Program-made: the position numbers and the translations under genes | The notes under the pieces: model-generated | Seen by the model: the letters and a program-made list of their open reading frames with translations, nothing else | The model's database searches: none | Told to the model about the DNA's origin: nothing | Part shown: in pieces, positions 36,304 to 45,194 of the stretch | How positions within the stretch are numbered: position 1 is the first letter of the stretch | Layout of the letters: the number at the start of each line of letters is the position of its first letter | Assembly (NCBI GenBank): GCA_030653365.1 | Contig: JAURZL010000015.1 | Span: forward strand, 124,001-188,000 | Length of the DNA stretch: 64,000 nt | Direction of reading: 5' to 3' | Source: Anaerolineaceae bacterium | GTDB taxonomy: Bacteria; Chloroflexota; Anaerolineae; Anaerolineales; Anaerolineaceae

Positions 36304-37503
36304 ATGGACAATAATGAAAATCTAAATATTCAGGATCCACAAAATCCTGATTTTGACGAGATTGCAGAAGAAAAAGAACCTAGAAATTGGAAATTAATTT
36401 GGGATAGAATTGTAAAGGTTGGGCTAGGAGATGTTATGTTGCGCGTAGGTACTGTTCTGGCATCGATTGCGCTGGTTCTACTCGTTGTCTGGGTTATGGG
36501 TCGATTTTACTTACAAGGCAACATTTCCGAATCGCAAGCAGCTGCTGCAGAGATCGTCATACCTACTGCAACAGTTTCGATCACGTTACCTGACTTTGAA
36601 CTACCGGATCCAAGTGCATCCACGGTATCATTAGATAGATTTACAGAAATTGACACTACTCTACCTGAAAAACCTCGCTATGAAATTGAAAAGTATACAG
36701 TCGTGGAAGGTGATACATTATTTGGTATTGCTGAAAAGTACAATTTAGAACCATCAACAATACTATGGGGTAATCTTTATATTTTGGGGGATGATCCGCA
36801 TCGATTATTTCCAGGTTTGAATCTCAACATTTTGCCACAAAATGGTGTTTTACACGTATGGAGTGCTGGTGAAGGTCTAAATGGTGTCTCCCGATATTAT
36901 GGTGTTACACCTGAAGATATTATTAATTGGCCTGGAAACAATTTGGATGCTGCCGAAGTTGGGGATTTTGCTGCACCAAACATTGAACCTGGAACAGAAT
37001 TATTTGTTCCTAGTGGCGAACGAGATTTCATTACCTGGAGCGCACCTCGAATTACCAGAGATAATCCTGCTGTTGCCAAGAATATTGGTCCTGGAGCATG
37101 TGGCGTTATTATGGATGGAGCGGTTGGAATAGGAACCTTTATTTGGCCAGCGCCTCAAAGATTCATTTCCGGCTATGATTATTCACCAGCTACCAATCAT
37201 TTTGCTATAGATATCGGTGGTCACCTTGGAGATACTTTGTATGCTTCCGATAATGGCGTTATTGTATATTCCGGTTGGAATGATTATGGTTATGGATTCA
37301 TGGTGGTAATCGATCATGGAGGTGGATGGCAAACGCTTTACGCACATATGAGTGAAATTTACTTTGGTTGTGGTGCATCAGTGTTCCAGGGTGACGTGAT
37401 TGGTTTGATGGGAAGCACTGGCAACTCATCAGGTCCACATTTGCACTTTGAAATGCGCCATGATGATTATGGTCGTGTAGATCCAAAATTGTTTTTACAA
37501 TAA
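36304..37503 (+). CDS. Membrane-anchored LysM / M23 metallopeptidase
   Basis: A 399-residue cell-wall hydrolase candidate. After a ~40-residue acidic cytosolic part comes one membrane segment (MLRVGTVLASIALVLLVVWVMG), then two LysM units (YTVVEGDTLFGIAEKYNLEPSTILWGN and HVWSAGEGLNGVSRYYGVTPEDIINW) and a C-terminal M23 domain with zinc motifs NHFAIDIG (H-x3-D) and GPHLHFEMR (H-x-H). M23 enzymes cut peptidoglycan cross-bridges or act as EnvC/NlpD-type activators. The promoter just upstream rules out the frame opening at 36241. A paralogue of the same design is at 41022. Confidence 0.92.
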   Translation: MDNNENLNIQDPQNPDFDEIAEEKEPRNWKLIWDRIVKVGLGDVMLRVGTVLASIALVLLVVWVMGRFYLQGNISESQAAAAEIVIPTATVSITLPDFELPDPSASTVSLDRFTEIDTTLPEKPRYEIEKYTVVEGDTLFGIAEKYNLEPSTILWGNLYILGDDPHRLFPGLNLNILPQNGVLHVWSAGEGLNGVSRYYGVTPEDIINWPGNNLDAAEVGDFAAPNIEPGTELFVPSGERDFITWSAPRITRDNPAVAKNIGPGACGVIMDGAVGIGTFIWPAPQRFISGYDYSPATNHFAIDIGGHLGDTLYASDNGVIVYSGWNDYGYGFMVVIDHGGGWQTLYAHMSEIYFGCGASVFQGDVIGLMGSTGNSSGPHLHFEMRHDDYGRVDPKLFLQ

Positions 37504-37520
37504 AATGGAATAACCAGATG

Positions 37521-37557
37521 AATGACCGTTTATAAAAATAAGCGGTCATTTTATATT
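37521..37557 (+). terminator. Rho-independent terminator after the first LysM-M23 gene
   Basis: A 13-bp stem (AATGACCGTTTAT / ATAAGCGGTCATT, one wobble) with an AAA loop is followed by TTATATTT. Confidence 0.75.
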
Positions 37558-37589
37558 TCGGACATGTATAATATTATTGAAAGGATCAT

Positions 37590-38441
37590 ATGTCCAAAAT
37601 AATTGAAACACGTCCGTCACCCATCGCAGGATATTGGTACAGTGGAAATCCGCATGTCTTGAGGTCAGAAATCTACTCCTATCTGGAGAATGTAACAGGT
37701 ACTGATATTCAAGGGGAAGTAATTGGATTGTTTGCTCCGCATGCAGGATATCGATTTTCCGGTCAAACCGCTGCTTATGCATTTCATTACGTCAAAGAAA
37801 AAAAATACGATCTTGTTGTCATTTTGTCTCCTTATCATGCTTATCATTCTGCAACAATATTAAGCAGTGCTCATCAGAATTATCAGACACCATTAGGGAA
37901 AATTCAGATTGATCAGGGTTTAGTTGAAGCACTAATGGACAAAATTCACCTCGATTCGGATTTAAAAATGGTACGTGTCGTGCAGGACGAGGAACATTCT
38001 TTAGAAATTGAGCTACCATTTTTACAGTGTGTTCTGGATAGTGACTTCCGAATTCTACCATTAATGATTAGAAGTATTGATCCATACGATTCTGAATTAA
38101 TAGCAAAATTTATATTTGAATTAATTAAAGATAAAAAAGTTTTAATTGTTGCCTCAACAGATTTATCTCATTTCCATTCACAGTCGCTTGCGGAACAATT
38201 GGACACAGAAATGCTTAAACAGATTCAATCGTTTTCGGTTTCTCAGGTTTATCAAACAGAATTTGAAGGCAAAGGATTTGCGTGTGGACTGGGAGCCATA
38301 ATGGTCAGTATGGCTGTCTGTAAAACCCTTGGGGCAGACACAATAAAAATCCTTCATCAAACAACATCTGGAAAAGAAACTGGAGATTTTTCTTCCGTCG
38401 TTGGATATGGTGCAGGTGTTTTTATAAAATCGAAGGAATAA
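37590..38441 (+). CDS. Memo-family protein (AmmeMemoRadiSam system protein B-like)
   Basis: A 283-residue protein of the MEMO1 family: RPSPIAGYWYSGNP, GLFAPHAGYRFSGQTAAYAFHYV, VVILSPYHAY, EHSLEIELPFLQ, IVASTDLSHFHS and the C-terminal VVGYGAGVFI. His and Cys/Asp residues of the proposed metal site are present (H in APHAGY and DLSHF). Prokaryotic members are often found with a radical-SAM and an AMMECR1 gene; neither is next to it here, priA follows instead. Biochemical role unknown. TATAAT at 37567-37572 may be its -10. Confidence 0.9.
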   Translation: MSKIIETRPSPIAGYWYSGNPHVLRSEIYSYLENVTGTDIQGEVIGLFAPHAGYRFSGQTAAYAFHYVKEKKYDLVVILSPYHAYHSATILSSAHQNYQTPLGKIQIDQGLVEALMDKIHLDSDLKMVRVVQDEEHSLEIELPFLQCVLDSDFRILPLMIRSIDPYDSELIAKFIFELIKDKKVLIVASTDLSHFHSQSLAEQLDTEMLKQIQSFSVSQVYQTEFEGKGFACGLGAIMVSMAVCKTLGADTIKILHQTTSGKETGDFSSVVGYGAGVFIKSKE

Positions 38442-38452
38442 GGCAGAACTAT

Positions 38453-40942
38453 ATGCAATTATATGTTCAGGTAATTGTCAATGTTCCTGGTATTGAAGGA
38501 GTCTTTGATTATCATGTGCCTGAAGAATATCAAAAAAATCTAGAACTTGGGGCATTGGTTTTGGTGCCTTTTGGAAGGCAAATTGCCCAAGGTATTGTTA
38601 AGGCATTTGTTTCAACTCCACAGGTGCCAAAAACCAAACCTATTGATAGTGTCATCGATCCGCATCCAGTTGTTAATCCAGCGCAACAAAAATTGGCTGA
38701 ATGGATGGCAAAAGAAACCTTAGCTCCTGTTTCTGCCTGTTATCAATTAATGCTACCACCAGGACTCAGTCAACAAGTAGATAGTTTATATAAATTAGGT
38801 CAGATAGATTCTGAAGTACCTTTGTCTCCCCTTCAACGCAGAATTGTGGCAACTTTAAAAGAAAAAGGAGCGCTTCGAGGTGCTCAATTGAACCATGCTT
38901 TTCCAAGAGTAGATTGGAAATCATCAATTCGTCGTTTGATTACTTTGGGAATCATTCAGTCTGGAACTTATCTGGCACCACCTAGAGTACAGGCAAAGAT
39001 GGTTCGGACGGTTCACCTAAATGTCCAGCCATCTGAAATTGATGCAATCTTAACTAAAATTGGCCGGCCTGGAACTGCGTCAGATCGTCGAAAAACAGTT
39101 ATGAACCTGTTGATAAATCATCCTCAAGGAATTGAAGTGGCAATGATTACGATGGCGACGACTGCAAATTCAAATGATCTCAATAAATTGGTTGAGGCAG
39201 GTCTAATTTATTTTGGAGAAGTTGAATCAATTCGTGATCCAATGGAAAGTTTTGAACCAATTTCGCATGAAGAACCTGAATTGACGGATGATCAGATAAC
39301 AACCTGGGAGAAATTAAATTCTATTATTGAAAAAAATCAGTTTCAAAAACCAGTTTTATTACATGGTGTAACTGGTTCTGGAAAAACTGAAATGTACCTC
39401 AGGATGGTAAAGTCATTCATTAATAAGAATAAAACGGCAATTGTACTGGTTCCTGAAATCAGCTTAACACCGCAAACCGTAAAAAGATTTCAAGCCCGAT
39501 TTCCAGGAAAAGTCTCTATCATTCACTCACAGATATCAGAAGGAGCTAGATTTGATACATGGCGGAGAATTCGAAAAGGAGAAATCAAAGTAATTGTCGG
39601 TCCCCGCTCAGCTTTGTTTTCTCCAATGGAAAATTTGGGGGTTATTGTCGTGGATGAATGCCATGATGACTCTTATTTTCAGGATGATATACCGCCACGT
39701 TATAGTGCTATCCGATCAGCGGAAGAATATGCCAGGATTAATAATGCTTTGATCGTTTATGGAAGTGCGACTCCAAGCATAGAAATGATGTATCGTGCTA
39801 CTAAAGATTATTGGCCAATCCTGAATATGCCTTTGAGAATCTTTGCTCATCTGGATGCTATTGCTCAGGATAATTCAAATAAATCATTCCAAACAATTCA
39901 AAAACTTACGTCTTTACCATTGCCTGATGTCAGCATCATAGATATGCGCAGGGAATTAAAACAAGGAAATCGTTCCATTTTTAGCCGTGATTTGCATGAG
40001 CACCTACAAAAAACGCTAAAACAAGGACATCAAGCAATACTTTTTCTTAATCGCCGTGGTTCAGCTTCTTATGTGTTTTGCCGAAGTTGCGGTTATCGCC
40101 TAACCTGTCCCAAATGTGATATTCCGCTTACTTTTCACGCTGACAAGAACCATTTACTCTGTCACCATTGCGGTTATAACCGCCTTTTACCCAACAAATG
40201 TCCACAATGTCATAGTCCTCAAATACGTCAATTCGGGATCGGTACTGAACGGGTTGAGCAAGAGGTCAGTAAGCAATTTCCAGCGGCAAGAGTTTTAAGA
40301 TTGGATTCGGGTGTGACAAGGCAAAAAGGAATTCATGAAATCCTCTTAAAACAATTTTCGGATAGAAAAGCTGATATTCTTGTGGGCACCCAGATGCTGG
40401 CAAAGGGAATTGATTTTCCATTTGTCACTCTGGTTGGGGTAATTCTGGCAGACGTGGGGTTAGCGCTGCCTGACTTTCGAGCGACGGAACGCACCTTTCA
40501 ATTGCTGACTCAAGTTGCTGGAAGGGCTGGGCGAAGCCCTTTAGGGGGAAAAGTTATATTTCAAACCTACCAACCAGATGAATACCCCATTAAAATGGCT
40601 GCAAACCATGATTTTAGTGCATTTTACCAACATGAACTCACTTACCGACTAAATCTTCATTATCCACCGTTTACTCGTTTGATTCGATTAGAATTTCGAC
40701 ATCAGAATCCACAGGAAGCACAATCAAATGCTGAAAAAATGGCTGAAAAAATTTCTTATTGGATAAGTGAAGGAAAATTTAAACAAACTGATATTATCGG
40801 ACCAGTACCTTGTTTCTATCCAAAGTTAAATGCAGTTTTTCGTTGGCAAATAATTCTGCGGGGACCACAGCCAACAGAAGTTCTTCGGGGAAAAGAATTG
40901 GGAGATACGGTTGTAACTATTGATCCGGTCTCCTTACTCTAA
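38453..40942 (+). CDS. priA: Primosomal protein N' (PriA helicase)
   Basis: Restart helicase that reloads the replisome at collapsed forks. The 829-residue protein has an N-terminal DNA-binding part (VIVNVPGIEGVFDYHVPEE), helicase lobe 1 with Walker A LLHGVTGSGKTEMYLRM, Walker B IVVDECHDDSYFQDD (DECH in place of the usual DEEH), the Cys-rich zinc region (CRSCGYRLTCPKC and CHHCGYNRLLPNKCPQC) and lobe 2 (GTQMLAKGIDFPFVTLVGVILAD, LTQVAGRAGR). It begins 11 bases after the Memo gene. Confidence 0.96.
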   Translation: MQLYVQVIVNVPGIEGVFDYHVPEEYQKNLELGALVLVPFGRQIAQGIVKAFVSTPQVPKTKPIDSVIDPHPVVNPAQQKLAEWMAKETLAPVSACYQLMLPPGLSQQVDSLYKLGQIDSEVPLSPLQRRIVATLKEKGALRGAQLNHAFPRVDWKSSIRRLITLGIIQSGTYLAPPRVQAKMVRTVHLNVQPSEIDAILTKIGRPGTASDRRKTVMNLLINHPQGIEVAMITMATTANSNDLNKLVEAGLIYFGEVESIRDPMESFEPISHEEPELTDDQITTWEKLNSIIEKNQFQKPVLLHGVTGSGKTEMYLRMVKSFINKNKTAIVLVPEISLTPQTVKRFQARFPGKVSIIHSQISEGARFDTWRRIRKGEIKVIVGPRSALFSPMENLGVIVVDECHDDSYFQDDIPPRYSAIRSAEEYARINNALIVYGSATPSIEMMYRATKDYWPILNMPLRIFAHLDAIAQDNSNKSFQTIQKLTSLPLPDVSIIDMRRELKQGNRSIFSRDLHEHLQKTLKQGHQAILFLNRRGSASYVFCRSCGYRLTCPKCDIPLTFHADKNHLLCHHCGYNRLLPNKCPQCHSPQIRQFGIGTERVEQEVSKQFPAARVLRLDSGVTRQKGIHEILLKQFSDRKADILVGTQMLAKGIDFPFVTLVGVILADVGLALPDFRATERTFQLLTQVAGRAGRSPLGGKVIFQTYQPDEYPIKMAANHDFSAFYQHELTYRLNLHYPPFTRLIRLEFRHQNPQEAQSNAEKMAEKISYWISEGKFKQTDIIGPVPCFYPKLNAVFRWQIILRGPQPTEVLRGKELGDTVVTIDPVSLL

Positions 40943-40950
40943 CTGACCCA

Positions 40951-40996
40951 TAAAAAAAATCGTGTTTACATCTGGAGTAATCCAATCATAAACACG
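40951..40996 (-). terminator. Rho-independent terminator of the second LysM-M23 gene
   Basis: On the minus strand CGTGTTTA (40996-40989) pairs with TAAACACG (40968-40961) and is followed by ATTTTTTTT. Confidence 0.75.
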
Positions 40997-41021
40997 AATT
41001 AATTTGTTGAAGATAAATTTA

Positions 41022-42101
41022 TTACGGTAAAACGAAGTGAGGATTAAGGAAACCACCCATAAACCGAACTTCAAAATGTAAATGCGGTCCAGTTGAATTT
41101 CCTGAGTTTCCTGCAGAACCGATCACCTGTCCCTGATATACACTGGCACCACAACGAACACGAGCGACGCTCAAATGTGCATAGAGAGTCTGATAACCAT
41201 TGCCATGATCTATCATAACCATAGTCCCATAGCCGCCACTGATTCCTCCAGAGTATACAACGACACCACTATCGGAAGCATAAACATTATCTCCAATATT
41301 TGCTCCAATATCAATCGCAAGATGTCCTGACCAGTAATCGTTACCAGAAATAAATTGGTTATTGGTTGGCCAGATGAAGGTACCGGACCCATACGCTCCA
41401 CCAGCTGAGGTATCACAGGCACCAGGTATGGATTTGTTGACACCTGCTGGGCCGCGAGGAATTGTTGGAACAACCCATTGTTGGAATTCCCTTTTTCCAC
41501 CTGGGATCATCACATAAGTTTCAGGTGCAATTTCAGGATTCGTGCGATCAATTTTATTGGGTGTCCAATCCAGGATTGCGTCAACATCCACTTTGAATTG
41601 ACTGGCAATGGATTCCAACGTGTCATTTTCTTTCCATTGATAAAACACCCCATTTGTAGGCGGAATTCTCAACTCATTTCCAACAGAGATCATATGCGGA
41701 TCATCATTCATCGTATCTTTGTTCGCCCAAAGAATAGTTTCTGGAGTCAGATTGAAGAATTGTGCTATTCCAAAGACCGAATCACCTGTCTCTATGGTGT
41801 AAGTTGTAGCATCAGTTCGGGCTCGGGTTGGGATAATGGTTATTGGATTTGCTAACCGAATTAAGGCAAAATCATTGTCTTCGGGTTGATAATTTGGTAG
41901 AGATGCAGGTGCTGTGTCCGAGAAATCCGCTGAAGCAAGATCAAAATCAGGTGTCCAGGCAGTTTGTGAGGGTTTAAAGAATTGAACCGCCACAAATACG
42001 AGCAAAGCTATCATTAGAGATGCCAATCCCCAAAACAGGATTGAAATCAGGTTGGCTGAGCTTTTTTTATCAGTTGTTTTTTTCTGAATTTCTTTGTTCA
42101 A
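41022..42101 (-). CDS. Membrane-anchored LysM / M23 metallopeptidase (second paralogue)
   Basis: A 359-residue paralogue of the 36304 protein with the same order: short cytosolic part, one membrane segment (LISILFWGLASLMIALLVFVAVQFF), two LysM units (YTIETGDSVFGIAQFFNLTPETILWAN; YQWKENDTLESIASQFKVDVDAILDW) and an M23 domain (GHLAIDIGANIGD, GPHLHFEVR). The start is TTG with GGAGGA a few bases upstream; an ATG just before it is out of frame. The two copies differ in LysM sequence, so they may act at different wall sites. Confidence 0.9.
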   Translation of the reverse strand: MNKEIQKKTTDKKSSANLISILFWGLASLMIALLVFVAVQFFKPSQTAWTPDFDLASADFSDTAPASLPNYQPEDNDFALIRLANPITIIPTRARTDATTYTIETGDSVFGIAQFFNLTPETILWANKDTMNDDPHMISVGNELRIPPTNGVFYQWKENDTLESIASQFKVDVDAILDWTPNKIDRTNPEIAPETYVMIPGGKREFQQWVVPTIPRGPAGVNKSIPGACDTSAGGAYGSGTFIWPTNNQFISGNDYWSGHLAIDIGANIGDNVYASDSGVVVYSGGISGGYGTMVMIDHGNGYQTLYAHLSVARVRCGASVYQGQVIGSAGNSGNSTGPHLHFEVRFMGGFLNPHFVLP

Positions 42102-42400
42102 ACATCCTCCATATCATTCAAATGAATTCTACTTTACTTATTTCGATTTTGGCAAGCATTGGAAAATCACCTGAATGGCAATTGATTACGAGCTTATTCT
42201 TGATATTTATGTAAGGAATGTTAATTTTTACAATGTTTTTTACCCATTCCTTGAAATTTTGCTTACAAAATTATTTTCAATGGAAATTGCTCAATGATTA
42301 AATAGAATAATTATTAGCCTGAAAGGGCTCTTAAAAGTTAGCAATCTGGATTTTTTGATGATAATTATGAAAAATGATTCCTGATCTTCAAATTTATAAA
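42102..42400. other. AT-rich gap between rho and the LysM-M23 gene
   Basis: These 299 bases are downstream of rho and upstream of the M23 gene on the minus strand. I see no clear terminator for rho, no repeat copy, no RNA gene and no ORF with a ribosome site. The M23 promoter must lie here but no convincing -35/-10 pair stands out. Confidence 0.5.
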
Positions 42401-43684
42401 TTACATAACATCAGTAAGATTCTCCAGGAATTCCATATTATTTTTCGTTTTCATCATTTTTTGGAGTATTGCTTCGGAAGCAACGGATATATCCATTCCA
42501 GCCCCTTGCGGAGGATTGGAGATCATTTGAAGATACATGCGTCGCATGACCCAAGCTCTTTGGAGAATATCAGGGCTTATCAACAAATCTTCTCGCCGGG
42601 TTGAAGATTTTTCAATGTCAATTGCTGGGAATATTCTTCGTTCCTGCAACCGTCTGGAGAGATGCAGTTCCATATTGCCTGTGCCTTTAAATTCCTCAAA
42701 AACGACATCGTCAAGACGTGAACCCGTATCAACCAATGCTGTTGCAATTATGGTCAATGAGCCACCTTCTTCAATATTTCGGGCCGCACCATAGAAACGT
42801 TTTGGCGGATACAGTGCTGATGGGTCCATTCCACCGGATAATGTACGTCCAGAAGGCGTTACTGACATATTATAGGCACGGGCAAGACGGGTAAGAGAAT
42901 CCATCAATATAACGACATTATTGCCTAATTCAACAAGGCGTTTTGCACGGCTTAATGCGATCTCTGCAGTGCGGACATGAGCTGTGACGGGTTCATCAAA
43001 AGTGGATGCAACCACCTCGGCATCTACTGAACGATCCATATCAGTGACTTCTTCAGGTCTTTCACCAATAAGTACCAGAGTGACATACGTTCCAGGGTTG
43101 TTGACTGTTATTGCATTGCACAATTCTTTAATTATTGTTGTTTTCCCAGCTTTAGGAGGGGAGACAATCATCGCACGTTGTCCACGACCGATCGGTGCAA
43201 TCAGATCAATAAGCCTGGTTGATAGAATTTTTGGGCTGGTTTCTAGATTAAAACGTTCATTTGGAAAAATGGGGGTTAAGTTTTCAAAAAATACTCGTTC
43301 ACGCGCATCGTCAGCTGGGAAACCATTTATGAAATCAACTTTTACAATACCAAAGTGTTTTTCAGATTCGCGTGGGGGACGGGCCAGACCGATGACTAGA
43401 TCGCCACTTCGTAAACTATATCTGCGAATCTGAGCCTGTGAAACATATACATCATCTTTGCCCAATTTATAATTTTGCCTGAGGAATCCAATTCCTTCCG
43501 GCATGACTTCTAAAACTCCTCCACGAACTTCTTCACCTTCTTCGTTGACTTCAGTCGAATGTTGAGCGATTCGGACGATTAGGTTTTCACGCTTTAATCG
43601 ATTTGAATTGATGACATTCATGTCTTTTGCAATTTTTCTTAATTCGGCTAGTGGTAATTTTTCCAGTTCAGGTACGGTAATCAT
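42401..43684 (-). CDS. rho: Transcription termination factor Rho
   Basis: Hexameric RNA helicase that ends transcription of untranslated RNA. The 427-residue protein has the N-terminal helical segment (LEKLPLAELRKIAKDMNV), the cold-shock-like RNA-binding domain (GGVLEVMPEGIGFLRQNY, DVYVSQAQIRRYSLRSGD) and the ATPase core with IGRGQRAMIVSPPKAGKTT (GKT at 180-182), LIGERPEEVTDM, the Q-loop and R-loop regions. AAAGGAAAAC precedes the ATG. Length is standard, without the large N-terminal insertion found in some actinobacteria. Confidence 0.97.
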   Translation of the reverse strand: MITVPELEKLPLAELRKIAKDMNVINSNRLKRENLIVRIAQHSTEVNEEGEEVRGGVLEVMPEGIGFLRQNYKLGKDDVYVSQAQIRRYSLRSGDLVIGLARPPRESEKHFGIVKVDFINGFPADDARERVFFENLTPIFPNERFNLETSPKILSTRLIDLIAPIGRGQRAMIVSPPKAGKTTIIKELCNAITVNNPGTYVTLVLIGERPEEVTDMDRSVDAEVVASTFDEPVTAHVRTAEIALSRAKRLVELGNNVVILMDSLTRLARAYNMSVTPSGRTLSGGMDPSALYPPKRFYGAARNIEEGGSLTIIATALVDTGSRLDDVVFEEFKGTGNMELHLSRRLQERRIFPAIDIEKSSTRREDLLISPDILQRAWVMRRMYLQMISNPPQGAGMDISVASEAILQKMMKTKNNMEFLENLTDVM

Positions 43685-43851
43685 TTGGTTTTCCTTTAGA
43701 AAAGGTAATTTTTTGAAGTTTTATGGTCTGAGAGATATGCAAAATCTTCGTGCAAAGATAAATCTTTCATGATTTGCACAATAATTTCAGCCTTGAATTG
43801 ATTTTTTTGGGAATTGAATCTTTTATTAATTTACCTTATTGAATTACTTAA

Positions 43852-43880
43852 ATTATATCATGTGGAAAAATTGGCTGCAA
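43852..43880 (-). promoter_or_regulatory. Extended -10 promoter of rho with a ~160-base leader
   Basis: On the minus strand TGATATAAT (43860-43852) is a perfect extended -10, with TTGCAG 17 bases upstream. The leader down to the rho start is about 160 bases; rho leaders are known sites of Rho autoregulation in other bacteria. The bases from here to 43961 hold nothing else visible. Confidence 0.55.
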
Positions 43881-43960
43881 GTGAAAAAGATAAAAACATA
43901 TTACAAAATTATCCAATCTGATCATTCAGGAAATTCAATAAAAATTTTCTCCTAGCACCT

Positions 43961-45193
43961 TTATGCTTTTCCAACCATTGCTTTTAGAAAGAACTTCAGT
44001 TTAAATTCTTTTCCAGATAATAAATATTGTGCATGGAAAAATTTTGAGACTGATCGTATTACCAGATAGGAGCTTACCAATAATAATGCGATTGATAATA
44101 AGATCTGCCAGAGTGGAGCACTGCCAGCAGCTAGCCTGGTCATCATGGAGACAGGTGAGGTCAGTGGGAAAAGACTCAGGAATGTTGAGATTGCTCCATC
44201 AGGATTTTCTATGATAGGAGCCAGAAACATGAGTGGAATGACCATTGGGATAATTACAATCGTAGTTGCCTGTGAGGCTTCCCGCAGATTAGATACCAAA
44301 GCTCCGATTCCAGCCATTAGGCTTGCATAGAGCATATAACCGCAAATGAAAAATACTATTCCCCACAAGAGAATCGAGATGGGGAGTTGGAATTCGACCG
44401 GTAATGAAAAACTACTGCCACTCAGGCGTAAAATAAATAAACCTGTACCACTCCACACAATGGTTTGCAACAATCCCACTACACCTAAAGCAATAATCTT
44501 TCCACTAAGCATCTGTAATGGTGTGATGGAGGTTAATAAAATTTCCATTACTCGATTTGATTTTTCATTGGTAACACTATTTAACATTAAACTTGAACTG
44601 CTGAGGATGATGATATAAAAAAGTAAGGTAACTATGTAAGGCAAAAAGAAGGTTAACTGGTGACCCGGGTCTCTTTGTGGTTCTGGTATTAATAATTCGG
44701 TTTTATAAATTGGTGGATCACTGATTAATTTTTCCATCTCAGGATGACCCATCAAAAGATTTGAATTAATTATCTTTTCTATTAAGTAATTATCATCACC
44801 GGCAGCTAATGGATTAAAGTCCGGGCGATAAACAATAATTTCTCCATTTTCCAAATATTCAATTGGTATCAAATAATATGCTTTGATTTGACCGGTTTCA
44901 AGAGCCTGATCAGCTTCTTTTGAAGAGTCAAACAATTTAACTTTATCTTGGAGGTCGGAAGGGATATTTACTATTATTCTTGATTCATCAAAAACACCAA
45001 GTAATAGAATTTCATCTTGCGTTGAAGTTAATTGTGAAAGGACTGTGGAAATTACTGAAGATTGGTCGCGATTACCAATGACAAGTGTTATGATTAATCC
45101 AATAATCGGAAACAAAACAAGGGTGAGAATAAATGATTTTCGATTTATGGTGGAGATAAGTTCATTCTTAAAAACTATTAAGGTATTTTTCAT
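43961..45193 (-). CDS. ABC-2 type transporter permease (NatB-like)
   Basis: A 410-residue membrane protein with one N-terminal membrane helix, a large extracytoplasmic loop (about 45-175), and five to six C-terminal helices containing the ABC-2 signature NEKSNRVMEILLTSITPLQMLSGKII. It follows a homologous permease by 1 base and an ATPase, giving a three-gene exporter with two different permeases. NatAB-type systems export Na+ or drugs; the substrate here is unknown. Confidence 0.9.
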   Translation of the reverse strand: MKNTLIVFKNELISTINRKSFILTLVLFPIIGLIITLVIGNRDQSSVISTVLSQLTSTQDEILLLGVFDESRIIVNIPSDLQDKVKLFDSSKEADQALETGQIKAYYLIPIEYLENGEIIVYRPDFNPLAAGDDNYLIEKIINSNLLMGHPEMEKLISDPPIYKTELLIPEPQRDPGHQLTFFLPYIVTLLFYIIILSSSSLMLNSVTNEKSNRVMEILLTSITPLQMLSGKIIALGVVGLLQTIVWSGTGLFILRLSGSSFSLPVEFQLPISILLWGIVFFICGYMLYASLMAGIGALVSNLREASQATTIVIIPMVIPLMFLAPIIENPDGAISTFLSLFPLTSPVSMMTRLAAGSAPLWQILLSIALLLVSSYLVIRSVSKFFHAQYLLSGKEFKLKFFLKAMVGKA

Positions 45194-45194
45194 T

